Below are positions 53,706 to 64,000 of a stretch of DNA of 64,000 bases, one piece after another. The position numbers were made by a program, and so were the translations under genes. The notes beneath the pieces are model-generated. The model was not told where the DNA came from, did not search any database, and worked only from the letters and a program-made list of their open reading frames with translations. Numbering within the stretch: position 1 is the stretch's first letter; every line of letters starts with the position of its first letter. This DNA comes from Chaenocephalus aceratus (Eukaryota; Chordata; Actinopteri; Perciformes; Channichthyidae), in the NCBI GenBank assembly GCA_023974075.1, contig JAMFTG010000048.1, positions 248,001 to 312,000 of the forward strand, read 5' to 3'.

Positions 53706-54060
53706 TAACTTCTGTAACCCCAGCTTCTATGAGTATTGGCGTAGCCCTCTAAGGTTATCGCTATTGGATAATCCCCCTGCGCACTCGCGCAGCACTGAAA
53801 CACTTGTAGTCCACGCCCACCCGCAAGGTGGGCCCCACCCTCGGTCTTCCTTCCGGTATAAATAAGAAGGAGGCCCGACAATCTGCTCCCATACAAAATA
53901 ACTTTTCTTCAGCTATTCGTAGAGCCAGTGGGGCCGAGCAAATTAGAGGGCTGCGCCATTTACTCATAGAAGCTGGGGTTACAGTAGGTAACTTCAGTTC
54001 TATTTCGTATATGGCTTCGCCCTCTAAGGCTATCGCTATTGGGTTAAGGGCGAAGCATGA
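53706..54060. repeat. DIRS terminal repeat region
   Basis: Two partial copies of the terminal sequence: CTCTAAGGTTATCGCTATTGG at 53,747 and CTCTAAGGCTATCGCTATTGG at 54,021. The second is the empty counterpart of the Harbinger insertion at 8,001. The first copy includes the CCCACCCGCAAGGTGGGC hairpin and a TATAAATA box. Confidence 0.75.
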
Positions 54061-54449
54061 TGTAGTCTGCGCCCCACTGGGTCCGCCCGGTACCAGAAGC
54101 ACAGATACTCCTGCTCAGATAATAACCCATGCCTATTGCGCCATGCGTAATCGCCGGCCCTGGAATATAGCATAACATGAATATTCTCCTTGAGGGGACG
54201 AAGGCTGGGAACAATACATACCTGCCGCTGTGAAAAAGTAGAGACGAAGGTCATAAAGTGACAAAAAGAGGGGGAACAGCAGCTCTCTGCGTGCAGACAG
54301 GCAGGAGAGCGCACAGTTGGATTCCTGACATCACTCACTTTGACCAGGCACTCCGTACAAAGTGTGTCAGAGGAAAAAAAGGAAACATCCCTCCTATAAG
54401 AGGGAAAAGGGCCGCTCTCCGTGTGCCGAGAGGCGCACAGCTGGATCCC

Positions 54450-54879
54450 TCACTCTGACAAGACACTTCGTACAGGATGTGTCAGAGAGGAATGGGAGAC
54501 ATCGCTCAAATACAATTGAGTAAATGAACAGAGGGAAGACCAAGATGCAGCAGTGCAAATATCTTCCAGTGACATTCCTCCGTGCAAAGCCGTGGAGGAG
54601 GACATTCCTCTGGTGGAGTGTGCACTGATGTTCTCCGGGGGCTCCACCCCAGAGGAGACATATGCCTGTGACACCGCTTCACACAGCCAGTGTGACAGCC
54701 GTTGTGCAGACAGAGGTTGCCCGATCGAGCGCTCTCTGCACAAACAGGCGCTGAGAACGGCGCCAGGCCGCCGTGCGCACCACATAGCAAGACAGCGCGC
54801 GCACAGGACAGAGGAGATGAGACGTGGCTTCTTCCTCTGACCTGTGAGGAGCGGGGAATAAGCCATCCAAGGTGATCAC
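54450..54879 (-). pseudogene. DIRS-type tyrosine recombinase (integrase) fragment
   Basis: C-terminal part of a tyrosine recombinase: CPVRALSCYVVRTA and SQRLFV in one frame (54,679-54,879), then QRLSHWLCEAVSQAY, HSTRGMSSSTALHGG (the HxxR box) and a final ASWSS...FTQLYL with the nucleophilic Tyr in another (54,450-54,790). In DIRS elements this enzyme integrates a circular DNA copy without target duplication. At least one frameshift near 54,740 inactivates it. Confidence 0.75.
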
Positions 54880-55434
54880 TCTTGACCTAAAAGAGTTGTG
54901 ATGACCTTTGGCATAAAAGCCGGGTTAGGGCGTAAAACAGCTGAACTGCCATCTCCTTGGATCCGGAGACATGACGGAGCCACAGAGAGAGCGGATAAAT
55001 CACTCACCCTTTTCTCTGATAGAGCCAAAAGCAGAGCTACTTTGTCTGATAACAGTTTAAGGGGATTTAATTAATTGATTGATTGATTGAATTGATTGAT
55101 TGCTTGAAAATGTTATTAACAGATTGCAGAATGGGTACAATACAGCACAGCTCAATACACACAATTGTTAAGGGGATGCAGACCAGAAAAATACTTTCGT
55201 CTTGTTTACATCAGGGTCCCCCATTTAATTCATCATAACATATATGACAGATAGACAGTACTGTTACATCTAGACATTTATGACATACCAGATTTACAAA
55301 TATACAGTACTGTTTGTGAGTATAAAAAGAGAGTATATACATTGAGTGGGGGTGGGAAACTGTATATTGTAGGGGGTTAGGTTTGGACATTTACAGGGGC
55401 CAGTTTCGAATTGCAGTCTCCCGTAGGTGCTCTT

Positions 55435-55674
55435 TTAGAGAGGTTTTGAAGGTAGTGATTCACATTCCTTTACAGCTGTGGGTAGGGCGTTCCACATTGT
55501 TGTGACATAATTGCGAAACGTGTTTCGTCCCTTGTTTGAGCCAAATCTGGGTTTAACATGATTTGTGGAGCTCCCTCTGGTGTTGTGGTCGTTGTATTCA
55601 CTGACCTTTGGGAAGTATTTTGACATGTACATGGGTACCTTCGTGGTGTAGTGTATCTTGTAGACCAGGCCCAT
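55435..55674 (-). pseudogene. LINE ORF2 C-terminal end
   Basis: 79 codons: MGLVYKIHYTTKVPMYMSKY, FRNYVTTMWNALPTAVKECE. It matches the usual C-terminal W-N-LP motif of this LINE group. Confidence 0.7.
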
Positions 55675-55857
55675 TGCAAGTTGCTGTACTCTGTCGTCTA
55701 CTCTAAGCCATCCTAGGTTGTCAAAGTGGGCAGGGGTGAGGTGGGTTCTAGTAGTAAGGTCAAGCAGTAGTCTGACCAGTTTGTTTTGTGATGTTTGTAA
55801 TTTTGTTTTTAGCGCCTTTGAAGTGCTTTGGTACCATGAGGTGCAAGCATAGTCGTA

Positions 55858-56346
55858 TTACCCTTGAATGAGTGCTCCTTCCAGAGTCTTCAGGGTATTC
55901 TTGTTTACCAGAGAGGAGATCCGGTACAAGAATATAGTTCGTTGGTTGACTTTTTTGATTACACTGGATGCCATTTTGTCACAGGAGAGATTTGCCTCTC
56001 GTATGGAACCTAGGTATGTAATTTCATCTCTCCTTGTAACAATATTGTCACCCACTGCAACTGAGAAGCCGTCGGTCTTGCTGAGTTTGTTTTTTGAACC
56101 GAAGAGAATGGACTCTGTTTTACCCAGGTGTAATGACAGTTTGTTATCGGTGAGCCAGGTGCAGATTCTGCCGAGTTCCGAGCTCAGGGTTTTTTCAACC
56201 TGCAACTTGTTCCTGTCAGAGACCAGCAGGGCTGAGTCGTCCGCGAACAGGAACAAGTTGCAGTCACAAGCTGACGACATGTCATTTGCATAAATTAGGA
56301 ACAGTAACGGTCCTAATATGCATCCTTGTGGAACACCACAGCTCAC
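55858..56346 (-). pseudogene. LINE reverse transcriptase, palm with FADD
   Basis: 162 codons: SCGVPQGCILGPLLFLIYAN, FLFADDSALLVSD (catalytic FADD), LHLGKTESILFGS, ITYLGSIREANLS and the start of the thumb. It ends at a stop near 55,858. Confidence 0.85.
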
Positions 56347-56567
56347 TGGGAGGGGGGGGGGGATAGAGTACCGTTTACCTCCACCATCTGTTCTCTCCCC
56401 TCCAGGTAGGATTGCATCCAGCTCACCGATAAACTATCAAAACCAATTGCTTTTAGCTTGTCAATCAGAATGGAGTGATTGACAGTGTCGAAGGCCTTTT
56501 GTAGGTCCAGCATGACCATGCCGCAGTATTTGCCCGCGTCCACCTCTTGTTTGATGTGGTCGTTCAA
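56343..56567 (-). pseudogene. LINE reverse transcriptase, fingers/palm part
   Basis: Contains GMVMLDLQKAFDTVNHSIL (first catalytic Asp) and MQSYLEGREQMVEVNG. Upstream codons (to about 56,640) encode an SGFR-HSTDTCL-type motif in a neighbouring frame. The frame breaks at a G-run near 56,350, just before the GVPQG motif. Confidence 0.75.
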
Positions 56568-57174
56568 CTAGAGAAGGCATGTGTCAGTGGAGTGGGATGT
56601 TCTGAAGCCAGATTGGAATTCGTAAATTAGATTTTTTTTTCGCGAGGTACTTTTCGACCTGTTCGTATACTATTTTTTCCATGACTTTCGAGATGGAGGT
56701 AAGAATAGAAACAGGGCAGTAGTTGCCTGGGTCCAATTTGCTGCCCTTTTTGTGCAGGGGTGTTACTCTCGCAATTTTGAAGTCTTTGGGTACGTGTCCC
56801 TGTTTTATGGAGAGGTTTATTATGGGTGTGATGACTGGGGTGATGGCGGCTGCTGAGTCTCTGAGGAATTTGGAAGGGATATTGTCATGGCCAGTGGCCT
56901 TGTTAGGTTGGAGGGCGCTCAGCTTTTTTTTGTACCTCAGCTGTTGTTACCATTACTAGTTTGAAATCATCTTTGCGGACCCCTAGGTTATTGTAGTAGG
57001 CTAGGATGTGTTCTACCCCAAAATGCCCTGAGTGGGAGGGTAGTTTATTGACCAGTGTTGTGGCTATGTTTGTGAAGAAAACCCTAACCCTGTGATGAGC
57101 GTGTTATCTGTCTTTATGTTTATGTTTGAAAATCTGGTTTTAAGTTTTTTACTGCAGCCTAGTTGATTATTGAG

Positions 57175-57420
57175 TCATTTCCAAAGTTCACGGGGTTTAT
57201 TTGAGTTTTCCTCAGTTTTGTTATTGATGAAATTCTTTTTTGCAGTTTTGATCATGGAGTTTACGTCATTTCTTAGTCTGTTTCTTTGCAGTTTGAGTTC
57301 AGTCACGTGGGCTTGGAGCTCACTGCTCGAGCTTTTGGTAAGCTTTGACTGACTTTTACGAAACTCAGAGCATTTTTGTCTCTGGTTTTCATAGCGGTCA
57401 ATATTTTGGAGTGCATCCAC
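57175..57420 (-). pseudogene. LINE linker before RT
   Basis: 81 codons, basic and helical (ENQRQKCSEFRKSQSKLTKS, KTAKKNFINNK), typical of the region between endonuclease and RT. The flanking frames are broken. Confidence 0.5.
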
Positions 57421-57767
57421 AGCTCAGCGCGATTTTTTACCCTGGTGGTTCTTAGGGGGGCCATGTCGTTTAGTACTGTTGAGAATTTGGTTTTGAAACC
57501 AAGCCATGTTTCTTCAACCAGTGTACCACTGAGCTCCTCTGACCAGTCCAGGCTCTCCAGCTCTAGGTTAAAGGCCTCGCTCGAGTAGGTTTTGAGGTCT
57601 CTAGATGTGACTGTTTTGTGACAGCCGGCCTTTTGTTTTAGCTTTTTGCGGGTACGGGGAACCTGATCAGGTTCAAATGGGGCTTTGCTTTAGTGCGTGT
57701 AACACCAAAGCCAAATCCCACTGAGGCGCCAGCTGCTTCCATAGCCATGGCCTGTTGTCTGTGCAAA

Positions 57768-58475
57768 TCAACACATGTTTGATTGTACAGCAACGGGGCG
57801 ACTCCCCCGTTCTTTTCCGAGAGTTAGAAAAATAGCGGAGTAAAAATAGCAGAGTAAAAAACCGCGCAAGACACTGTTCCTGGGATCACAGGAGTGTTTC
57901 TTGTATCCCATGGACCTGCTGGGGGGAGAGGCTTCTCTCTGATGTGGCGTAAAGGTCGTCATGGTGACGAGCCATGCCATCGCCGCCGCTACCCGTGAGG
58001 CAAAAGGGCTGCAAGGGAGTTTCCACACGCTGCGTTTCACTCCGTCTCTCATTATAAGGCGCGTACACGCCCAGAGGATGAGAGGTGTGTGCATGCTGTC
58101 TACACGAGGCGTTATAAAGGTGCTCGTGGATTTATTATGACCGTGTGTAGAAGGCATATCTGGGACAGAGGAATGCCGCGAGCTCTGCAGTTTATAAGCC
58201 AATAGGTTAAAACAGCAGGCTTCTGCAGCGAATGAACCACCTCTGGAGTGTCCCCCTGTTGGAAGAGACCCAAGGGGATCATCACGTGACCAGCTGACGC
58301 CAACGCCGAGCAGCTGCGTCACGGAGAGGGCTGTGTGGGTTGTGACATGCCGGAGGAGAGCTGTCAGTTCCTCCACTCGCTGCCGCGAGAGCCGCGCTCT
58401 GCTGGCTGAGTTTAATTCCACTCCCAGATAAACGTTTGTCTGAGAGGGAAGAGGACAGCTCTTCTTCCAATTCAC
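57768..58475 (-). pseudogene. DIRS RT/RNase H fragment
   Basis: Begins just past the RT active site with YLGVELNSASRARLSRQRVE and continues as RNase H-side sequence (PLILWACTRLIMRD). It is one frame away from the RT active-site piece. Several later frame changes. Confidence 0.6.
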
Positions 58476-58587
58476 TATGAAACCCAGGCTTTGACAGATG
58501 CGATACGAGATGTACCTTCTGTAAAGCGACTTCCTCCCTGGAGCGAGCCAGCAATAGCAGGTCGTCCAGAGGAAACCACACTCTCAT
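58282..58587 (-). pseudogene. DIRS reverse transcriptase active-site fragment
   Basis: Starts VWFPLDDLLLLARSREEV, where DIRS RTs normally show Y-L-D-D: the Tyr is replaced by Pro but both Asp are kept. The frame then shifts against 57,768-58,475. Confidence 0.6.
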
Positions 58588-58841
58588 CCCTCCTCTGTGT
58601 AGTGGCTCCAGCCTTCTCTACACAAAAATGGGAGGAGCCAGGAAATATCCGAACGGCAGACGATTGTCTGGTCTGATATTCCCTGAAATAGAAAACGCAG
58701 GAATTTCCTGTGTTTCGGGATGATGGGTACGTGGAAGTATGCAGCCTTCAGGTGGAAGTGAACCAGTCGTCCTGGTGAACACATTCCAGCACCTGTTTGA
58801 TCGTCAGCATGTGGAATACTGACAGATCGAGGATGTCTCAT
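58584..58841 (-). pseudogene. DIRS reverse transcriptase, N-terminal palm fragment
   Basis: HFHLKAAYFHVPIIPKHRKF then LRFLFQG, the conserved DIRS/Ngaro-type RT motif (D-LK-AYFHxPI), with His for the first catalytic Asp. A short loss of frame follows near 58,640. Confidence 0.65.
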
Positions 58842-59132
58842 TTCCCCAGTCTTTTTCGGGATTAGAAAAAGAACTTTGAGGAACCCTGGAAATATCCTCT
58901 TTCAACAGGAGTTCCAGCCGCTCGGATTGGAGTGCAAGACATAGCTTCTGGGAGGACAGGAGTGTTTCCTGTATCCCATTGAACTGTCGGGGGGGGGGAA
59001 GAGGCAAACTGCAGGACGTACCCTCTGCTGATCAGCCTGCTCATCCATCTGCGCATCAGACCCACGTGCTGCCACTCTGAGAAAAACTCTGAGAGCAGGC
59101 GCGCGTGCTCGAGATGTGTTTTTGGTCGTCAT
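58804..59132 (-). pseudogene. DIRS RT upstream region, frameshifted
   Basis: Frames with FNGIQETLLSSQKLCLALQSE and VERGYFQGSSKFFF. They correspond to sequence upstream of the RT core but also to a second diverged copy of 57,886-58,070 (GIQETLL recurs). Coding value is low. Confidence 0.4.
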
Positions 59133-59344
59133 GTCGACGAGCCACGCCAGGGAGCCTCCACACGCTGCGTTTCACTCTGGCTGTCATCATGAGGCATGTA
59201 CACGCTCAGGGGATGAGTGGAGGTGTGTGCAGTGCTGTCCAAATGAGGCATTATAGCGGCGCTCATGGGTTATTATGACCGTGTGTATGAGGCATATCTC
59301 GGACAGAGGAATGCCACGAGCTCTGCAGGTTATTAACCTCAGAG

Positions 59345-60730
59345 TTAATAGGGCATTATTTTTATTATTAGATATTAATAAGATCCCTATAAAGTATATT
59401 CATTACACGTTATTCTCTACTAATAGTTAAGTAAAGACTGTATATAATGACTATTTTGCACATCCCTTTCAAGATTTCAAGATTTTCTAAGGTTTATTGA
59501 CATATCATATACACAAACGGTGTAGTTATGCAATGAATGAAAAACTTTGTGTATACCTCCAGCAATGTTAACTATGTTGAAGCACTTATTTTAACTGATA
59601 TTATACATATGTATTATACTCTTATAAGATGTATGTAGATAGTATAAGAAATGTGCAGAATACGACAGTTTAATGGTGGAGGTATACACACATATTGATA
59701 GATGTCTTGTAATGCACTGTTGAGGAACCTGCGACCAAAGTTTTTCATCTCCGGCCTTGTCAGGTATTGAACAATCAATAAATAAAGAACACAGAATTAT
59801 TAAATATAAAACACAGAATTTGTGTGATTGTACTAAATGATGTAAATAAACACCACTGCATATTTACAACTGTTACACATGTAACGCAAATGTTTCCAAC
59901 TTGGGATCAATAAAGTATATTTTATCTTAAGATGATCGATGGTTACTGCCATATTTGCTAAATGTGCCTCTGAACCTTGACAAGTGCATGTTTCAGGCTT
60001 ATCAATTAACAACAGGGGTCACAGACATAAGACCAGCTGTTAAATAAAGCTCTTCTGACCATAGCTGGCATGTGGGTATATATTAAGGCTGCCCAATATG
60101 GGCACAAGCAATTTTCACCCATTTATTAATTATATGTTTTAAATGTGAGTATTTCCTATCCCCTAAACCTCCAGGGATGTACACAGTTTAACACTGGCCA
60201 CTTCTTATTATGGGAAATACGAAAACGTCTTTTAAAACTACAACTCCCAGTAGAGACGTGCCATAGAGCATGTTGCGAAACACAATAGCCAGCATGTGTA
60301 GTTCTGGGGGCGGGGTGGGGGACCCGTTCAAATCCAGTTTCGGACAGTCTGCCGTGGTTCCATACCATTTCAAGTGCTGTTCGACGCTCTGCACACTCTC
60401 CAATCACAGAGCTTGAGGACTATCACGGGGTTTGTCAAGCGAAGCGGAGAGAATACTTACTTCCGGGTGTAATATTCTGTAAAGCAAATGAGCTGCTCCG
60501 ACCCTCGGTCCTGACAGACTCCAACTTGTGTTTATTAATCAAACAAATAAATAAACACAAAGATAATTATGTGTTATTGTTGAGTAAATGGAGAATTGCA
60601 CAGGGGAAAATAACGTATCAATGCCACCATTTTAGATGCGGATTTTGAATGCGTTTGCGCTGTGGACCAACACTATACATTGATGGGGAAGGGGGTAGCA
60701 ATAAAGATAACACCATTAAACAGTTACACA
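59345..60730. mobile_element. Fold-back-family repeat fragments
   Basis: 59,385-59,510 matches 13,190-13,310 directly. 59,560-59,745 matches 13,330-13,500 in reverse. 60,160-60,330 matches 12,700-12,860 in reverse. 60,540-60,600 resembles the arm's AAATAAAAACAAGGATAATTGTG. A rearranged copy without coding sequence. Confidence 0.6.
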
Positions 60731-62570
60731 ACATAACAGAAATAATATCGATAGCAGCATCCCTAGCAACCACCTTGGTAACAATGAAAACGTTGTATAG
60801 ACACAATTTCCTGAAGTAATCTTCATAATAACTAGCAAACTAAAGATCATGTACATCCACTGCAAACATAATCTGAAATAACAACTCATATTTCATTTGC
60901 ATTTGTTTGTGTCAGCTGCCCTTAAAGGCAATGTGAGCGTCCATTCCCATTGGATAATGGAGAATTGTACAACCGGAAGTAAGTATTCCCCTTACTGTCG
61001 ATTGATTTGGGGACGGGTGGCGCAGTGGTCTGTGCATCAGATCAAGGGGGGTGCTGGGGAACTCCAGTTCAAAACCCGTTCCTGCCGCCACTGCGTCAGG
61101 CCGTTGTGTCCTTGGGCAAGACACTTCACCCGGATTTGCTCCTGTGGGTATTGTCCACAGTACATGTATGATACTAATGTGTACTTGTAAAAGCACCTCG
61201 ATGACTTTGAGGCGTGAAGATGGACGGTGTGGCGCAGTGCGCTGTGCAATGATCATCAGATCAAGGGGTGAAACCCGCTGCTGCTGCGTCTGTAAAGCCG
61301 TTGTGTCCTTGGGCAAGACACTTCACCTGAACTTGCTCCTGTGGGTATTGTCCACAGTACATGACCATTGCATGTATGATATGTGTAATGTGTATTTGTA
61401 AAGCGCTTTGAGCATCTGGAAAAGCGCTATAATAAATGTAAGGAATTATTATTATTTGAGTGATATCTGCACTACTCATCGACTCAAAAACACCAGATTA
61501 TCCTTGTTAATTACACAACATTGATTGGTTTAGATTGTGTGCAATGCTTTTGTATTTTTCCCCTTCGATTCGGAGAAACACATATTTTTTCGGAGTAAAG
61601 GATGGCAGAAAACAGAAGACACTACCCAGAATCCCCAGCTATCGTTTAGAACTACACCATGTGCTCTGTTTGACAAACCCCGTGATTAGTTCTCAAGCTC
61701 TGTGATTGGTTCACCTCCAACTGCAATTCCATTTATTCCAATGGCTGGCGTCTATGTCACGTGATCTTAAAATCTGTCCCTGCAGAAAAAAAAAACATGG
61801 CCGAACTTCGTTTTATTCTCGGTGTAAAATGCCTATTGTAAGGTTAGTTTGGCCATTAAAATGCGTTTTGATGCGAGAAATATGAGTTGTTATTTCAGAA
61901 TATGTGTGCAGTGGATGTACATGATCTTTAGTTTGCTAGTTATTATGAAGATTACTTCAGGAAATTGTGTCAACAATGTTTTCATTGTTACCAAGGTGGT
62001 TGCTAGGGACTTCTAGCTTTATTCAGGGATTTGGATTTTTTTTCTAGCTCTATCCCTGATCATTTTCAGAACCTGAAGGCTCTATACGGACTATCTTCTG
62101 GTTCTCCTCTGGATCCATCCACTATCTCTTATCTCTGTCCAGTGAATTACACTTGTGTTACTGGAGCAGGTAAAGCATACAACAGATACTTTCAGCATTA
62201 TCGGAGCACGAAGTGGAAGCTTGGATGAAACACAGCGGACTTCTAAACAATGAACACCCGCAACTTGGAAGAAATAAAGTTAGGTTTTATGCATTCTAAT
62301 ATTGCAATGCAAACCCATGATGTAAGGACAGGAATTCAGAATAATTAAGTCATTGAATACTCATTTCAGTAGATTTAATCAAACAAAGCATAAACATATT
62401 GGACATGGCCTCAAGACTGTAACCTCTTCACATTCTGTTGAAATAGTCAATTACTAGCCATATCTCACCCATTGCTGTTTTGAATCATTAATGTTTGGAT
62501 GACAGTTGAACTGGATGATGTAAAATGTATGCCATCTGCTGGAAAGAAGACGTATCGCTCTGTTGGTGTC
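60731..62570 (+). mobile_element. Fold-back-family repeat copy with inverted end, split by a SINE
   Basis: 60,895-62,570 matches 20,820-22,050. The left part (60,750-60,893) is an inverted copy of 61,870-62,010 (GTTACCAAGGTGGTTGCTAGG in reverse), so this copy has a fold-back end. The SINE lies at 61,009-61,456 and a hAT element follows at 62,579. Confidence 0.65.
61009..61456 (+). mobile_element. Dimeric tRNA-type SINE
   Basis: Two related monomers: 61,009-61,220 (GGTGGCGCAGTGGTCTGTGC, an A-box-like head, and GTTCAAAACCCG, a B-box-like motif) and 61,221-61,456 (GTGTGGCGCAGTGCGCTGTGC). Each has GTCCTTGGGCAAGACACTTC and CTCCTGTGGGTATTGTCCAC. The tail has TAAAGCGCTTTGAGCA and AATAAATGTAAGGAATTATT, a LINE-like 3' end with ATT repeats. 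The empty site is visible at about 20,925 in the sister copy. Confidence 0.82.
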
Positions 62571-62578
62571 GTTTAGAC

Positions 62579-64000
62579 CAGGGGTCCCCAAACCCTGGGC
62601 CGCGGACCGGTACCGGTCCGTGGGTCATTTTGTACCGGGTCGCAGAGAAAAAATAAATAACTTACATTATTTCCGTTTTATTTATTATCTGAGTTTGAAC
62701 AATGTTTTATTTTGAAAACTGACCGGATTCCCTCTGTTACATCTGTCTATGCCGCTAATCCGTTGCTGCTAAAATGAAAACCACAAGCTAGCAAAATGAG
62801 TAAAAAACAAACATCTTTGGAAAGTTTCTTTGCGAAGGGAAAAAGGCCCAGTGAGGAGACAGAAGAAGAGCCTACGACTTCCAAGAAAAAAAAGCTGCAT
62901 TTAACAGACAATACCAGGAGTCCTACTTAAAATATGGATTTATCGCGACAGGTGATGCCCGCGCACCAAGCCCGCTCTGCATAATATGCGGCAACCGGCT
63001 CTCTAATGAGGCAATGAAGCCTTCAAAACTGCTTCGCCACTTGGAGACCAAGCACCCTGCATTAAAAGACAAGCCTTCGGAGTATTTTGAAAAAAGCATG
63101 AACAAGAAGGACAGAAGCAATTCCTGAGGGCCGCCACATCAACAAATGCGAGTGTACTGAGAGCATCATGCTTGGTGGCTTACCGTATTGCTAAGGCTAA
63201 GAAGCCATTCACCATTGGTGAAGAATTGATCCTGCCCGCCACTATAGACATTTGCCGTGAACTTCTAGGAGAGGCTGCGGTTAAAAAGATAGCACAGGTG
63301 CCTCTTTCGGCAAGCACCGTCACTCGGCGCATTAAGAAAATAGCAGAGGACATTGAGACACAATTGTTGGAGAGGATTAATATATCACCGTGGTACGCAC
63401 TCCAGGTTGACGAGTCTACAGATATTGACAACAAGGCAATACTACTTGTTTATGTGCGATATCTTTATCAGGAGGATGTGCATGGGGATATGTTATGTGC
63501 TCTATCGTTGCCAACCAAAACCACAGCCGCAGAACTATTCAAGTCGCTGAATGATTATATATCAGGAAAACTGAAATGGTCCTTTTGTGTCGGCATATGC
63601 AGAGACGGAGCTGCTGCCATGACCGGACCGCTGTCTGGTTTAACTACTAGGATTAAGGAGGTTGCACCTGAATGTGAGTCTACGCATTGTGTCATTCACA
63701 GGGAAATGCTGGCTAGCCGAAAAATGCCACCGGAACTTAACAGCGTATTGAATTATGTGGTTAAAGTTATTAACCACATCAAAGCACACGCCCTTAACTC
63801 GCGCCTGTTCGAGCAGCTTTGTGAGGAGATGGACGCGGAGCACAGACGCGTTCTCTTATACAGGGAGATCGCTGGCCAGAGTGTTTGAATTACGAGAGCC
63901 GCTGCAGAGATTTCTCTCAGAAAAGAAGTCACCGCTGGCAGCACATTTCAGTGACGAGGAATGGGTCGCAAAACTCGCTTACTTGTGCGACATATTCAAC
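62579..64000 (+). mobile_element. hAT (Charlie-like) transposon, truncated by the window end
   Basis: The left end CAGGGGTCCCCAAACCCTGG is a classic hAT terminus. The preceding GTTTAGAC (62,571-62,578) is the expected 8-bp target; the empty sequence at 22,040 reads ATTTAGAC. The transposase gene follows on the plus strand. The right end lies outside the window. Confidence 0.88.
62796..64000 (+). pseudogene. hAT transposase with BED zinc finger, frameshifted
   Basis: Starts MSKKQTSLESFFAKGKRPSE. An A8 run near 62,885 shifts the frame into the BED finger (CIICGNRLSNEAMKPSKLL, then RHLETKHP). A second shift near 63,115 leads to the main block 63,172-63,888: FTIGEELILPATIDICREL, WYALQVDESTDI (first catalytic Asp region), GICRDGAAAMTG (second Asp) and CVIHREMLAS. 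A third shift near 63,870 is followed by RVFELREPLQRFLSEKK to the window end. The motif set is that of ZBED5/FAM200-like hAT transposases. Three indels make it inactive. Confidence 0.85.

Larger units (their letters stand above)
55060..57680 (-). mobile_element. 5'-truncated LINE (CR1/jockey-like) inside the DIRS element
   Basis: Minus strand; 3' tail (CAAT)n at about 55,068-55,106. Pieces from 5' to 3': linker (57,420-57,175), RT (56,640-55,858) and C-terminus (55,680-55,435). The 5' truncation point is close to 57,680, where DIRS sequence resumes. Since it lies wholly within the DIRS element it is the younger insertion. Confidence 0.8.
53706..59340 (-). mobile_element. DIRS-like retrotransposon, split by a LINE
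   Basis: Minus-strand element. The right terminal region (53,706-54,060, read in plus orientation) equals the left terminal repeat of the 8-9.3-kb copy, so the ends are inverted repeats, as in DIRS elements. It also contains an inner inverted pair (TGTAACCCCAGCTTCTATGAG at 53,712 and its complement near 53,961). The tyrosine recombinase lies at 54,450-54,879 and RT/RNase H fragments at 57,768-59,132. A LINE at 55,060-57,680 lies between them. Two diverged copies of the RT-to-RNase H region (57,880-58,210 and 58,958-59,335) suggest that two DIRS fragments are joined. Confidence 0.75.

Noticed and set aside
54258..54840. Plus-strand frames opposite the DIRS recombinase
   Set aside because: Antisense shadows; the minus strand carries the recognisable HxxR and Tyr motifs.
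61009..61080. tRNA gene
   Set aside because: A- and B-box-like motifs are present, but there is no cloverleaf with an anticodon arm; it is the head of a SINE.

Overview
The window is animal nuclear DNA, almost certainly from a ray-finned (teleost) fish. The evidence is the repeat spectrum (L2-type LINEs with esterase ORF1, DIRS-like tyrosine-recombinase retrotransposons, Kolobok, Harbinger, hAT, Tc1 and piggyBac DNA transposons, a tRNA-type SINE) together with a fish-style C2H2 zinc-finger gene whose first exon has the typical MSKVQMLL start. Introns with GT/AG sites are common. There are no operons, ribosome binding sites or CRISPR arrays. Family names come from motifs I recognise; no database search was run.

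Layout. 1-7.95 kb: two L2/CR1-group LINEs head to tail. 7.95-9.95 kb: 5' part of a DIRS-like retrotransposon, split by a 1.14-kb Harbinger-type element. 10.19-10.41 kb: 5' end of a host gene (+). 10.41-52.69 kb: a 42-kb block of complex satellites (monomers about 58, 80, 115-119 and 227 bp) full of inserted transposons. Inside it are two copies of a Crypton-like tyrosine recombinase (YR) gene (17.4-18.2 kb and 47.1-49.4 kb), a 4-kb fold-back THAP element, and a zinc-finger gene on the minus strand (exon 1 at 36.4 kb, finger exon at 23.7-24.8 kb). The gene's 11.5-kb intron holds a 6.7-kb Kolobok-like transposon, a Tc1 element split by a TTAA-type MITE, and an LTR element. Further LTR elements are nested at 37.0-41.1 kb. 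52.7-53.0 kb: an inverted copy of the same host-gene 5' end (-), with a signal-peptide exon. 53.7-59.3 kb: a DIRS-like element (-) split by a LINE. 59.3-62.57 kb: copies of the fold-back family, one split by a dimeric SINE. 62.58-64 kb: a decayed BED/hAT transposase running off the window.

Only the zinc-finger gene and the signal-peptide exon look like ordinary host genes. Most transposon ORFs carry frameshifts. The least damaged are ORF1 of the first LINE and the 17.4-kb YR gene. The most unusual feature is the satellite block itself. A shared header module precedes arrays of different monomers, YR genes sit between arrays on the same strand, and the block is bounded by inverted copies of one gene's 5' end, both interrupted in the first intron.
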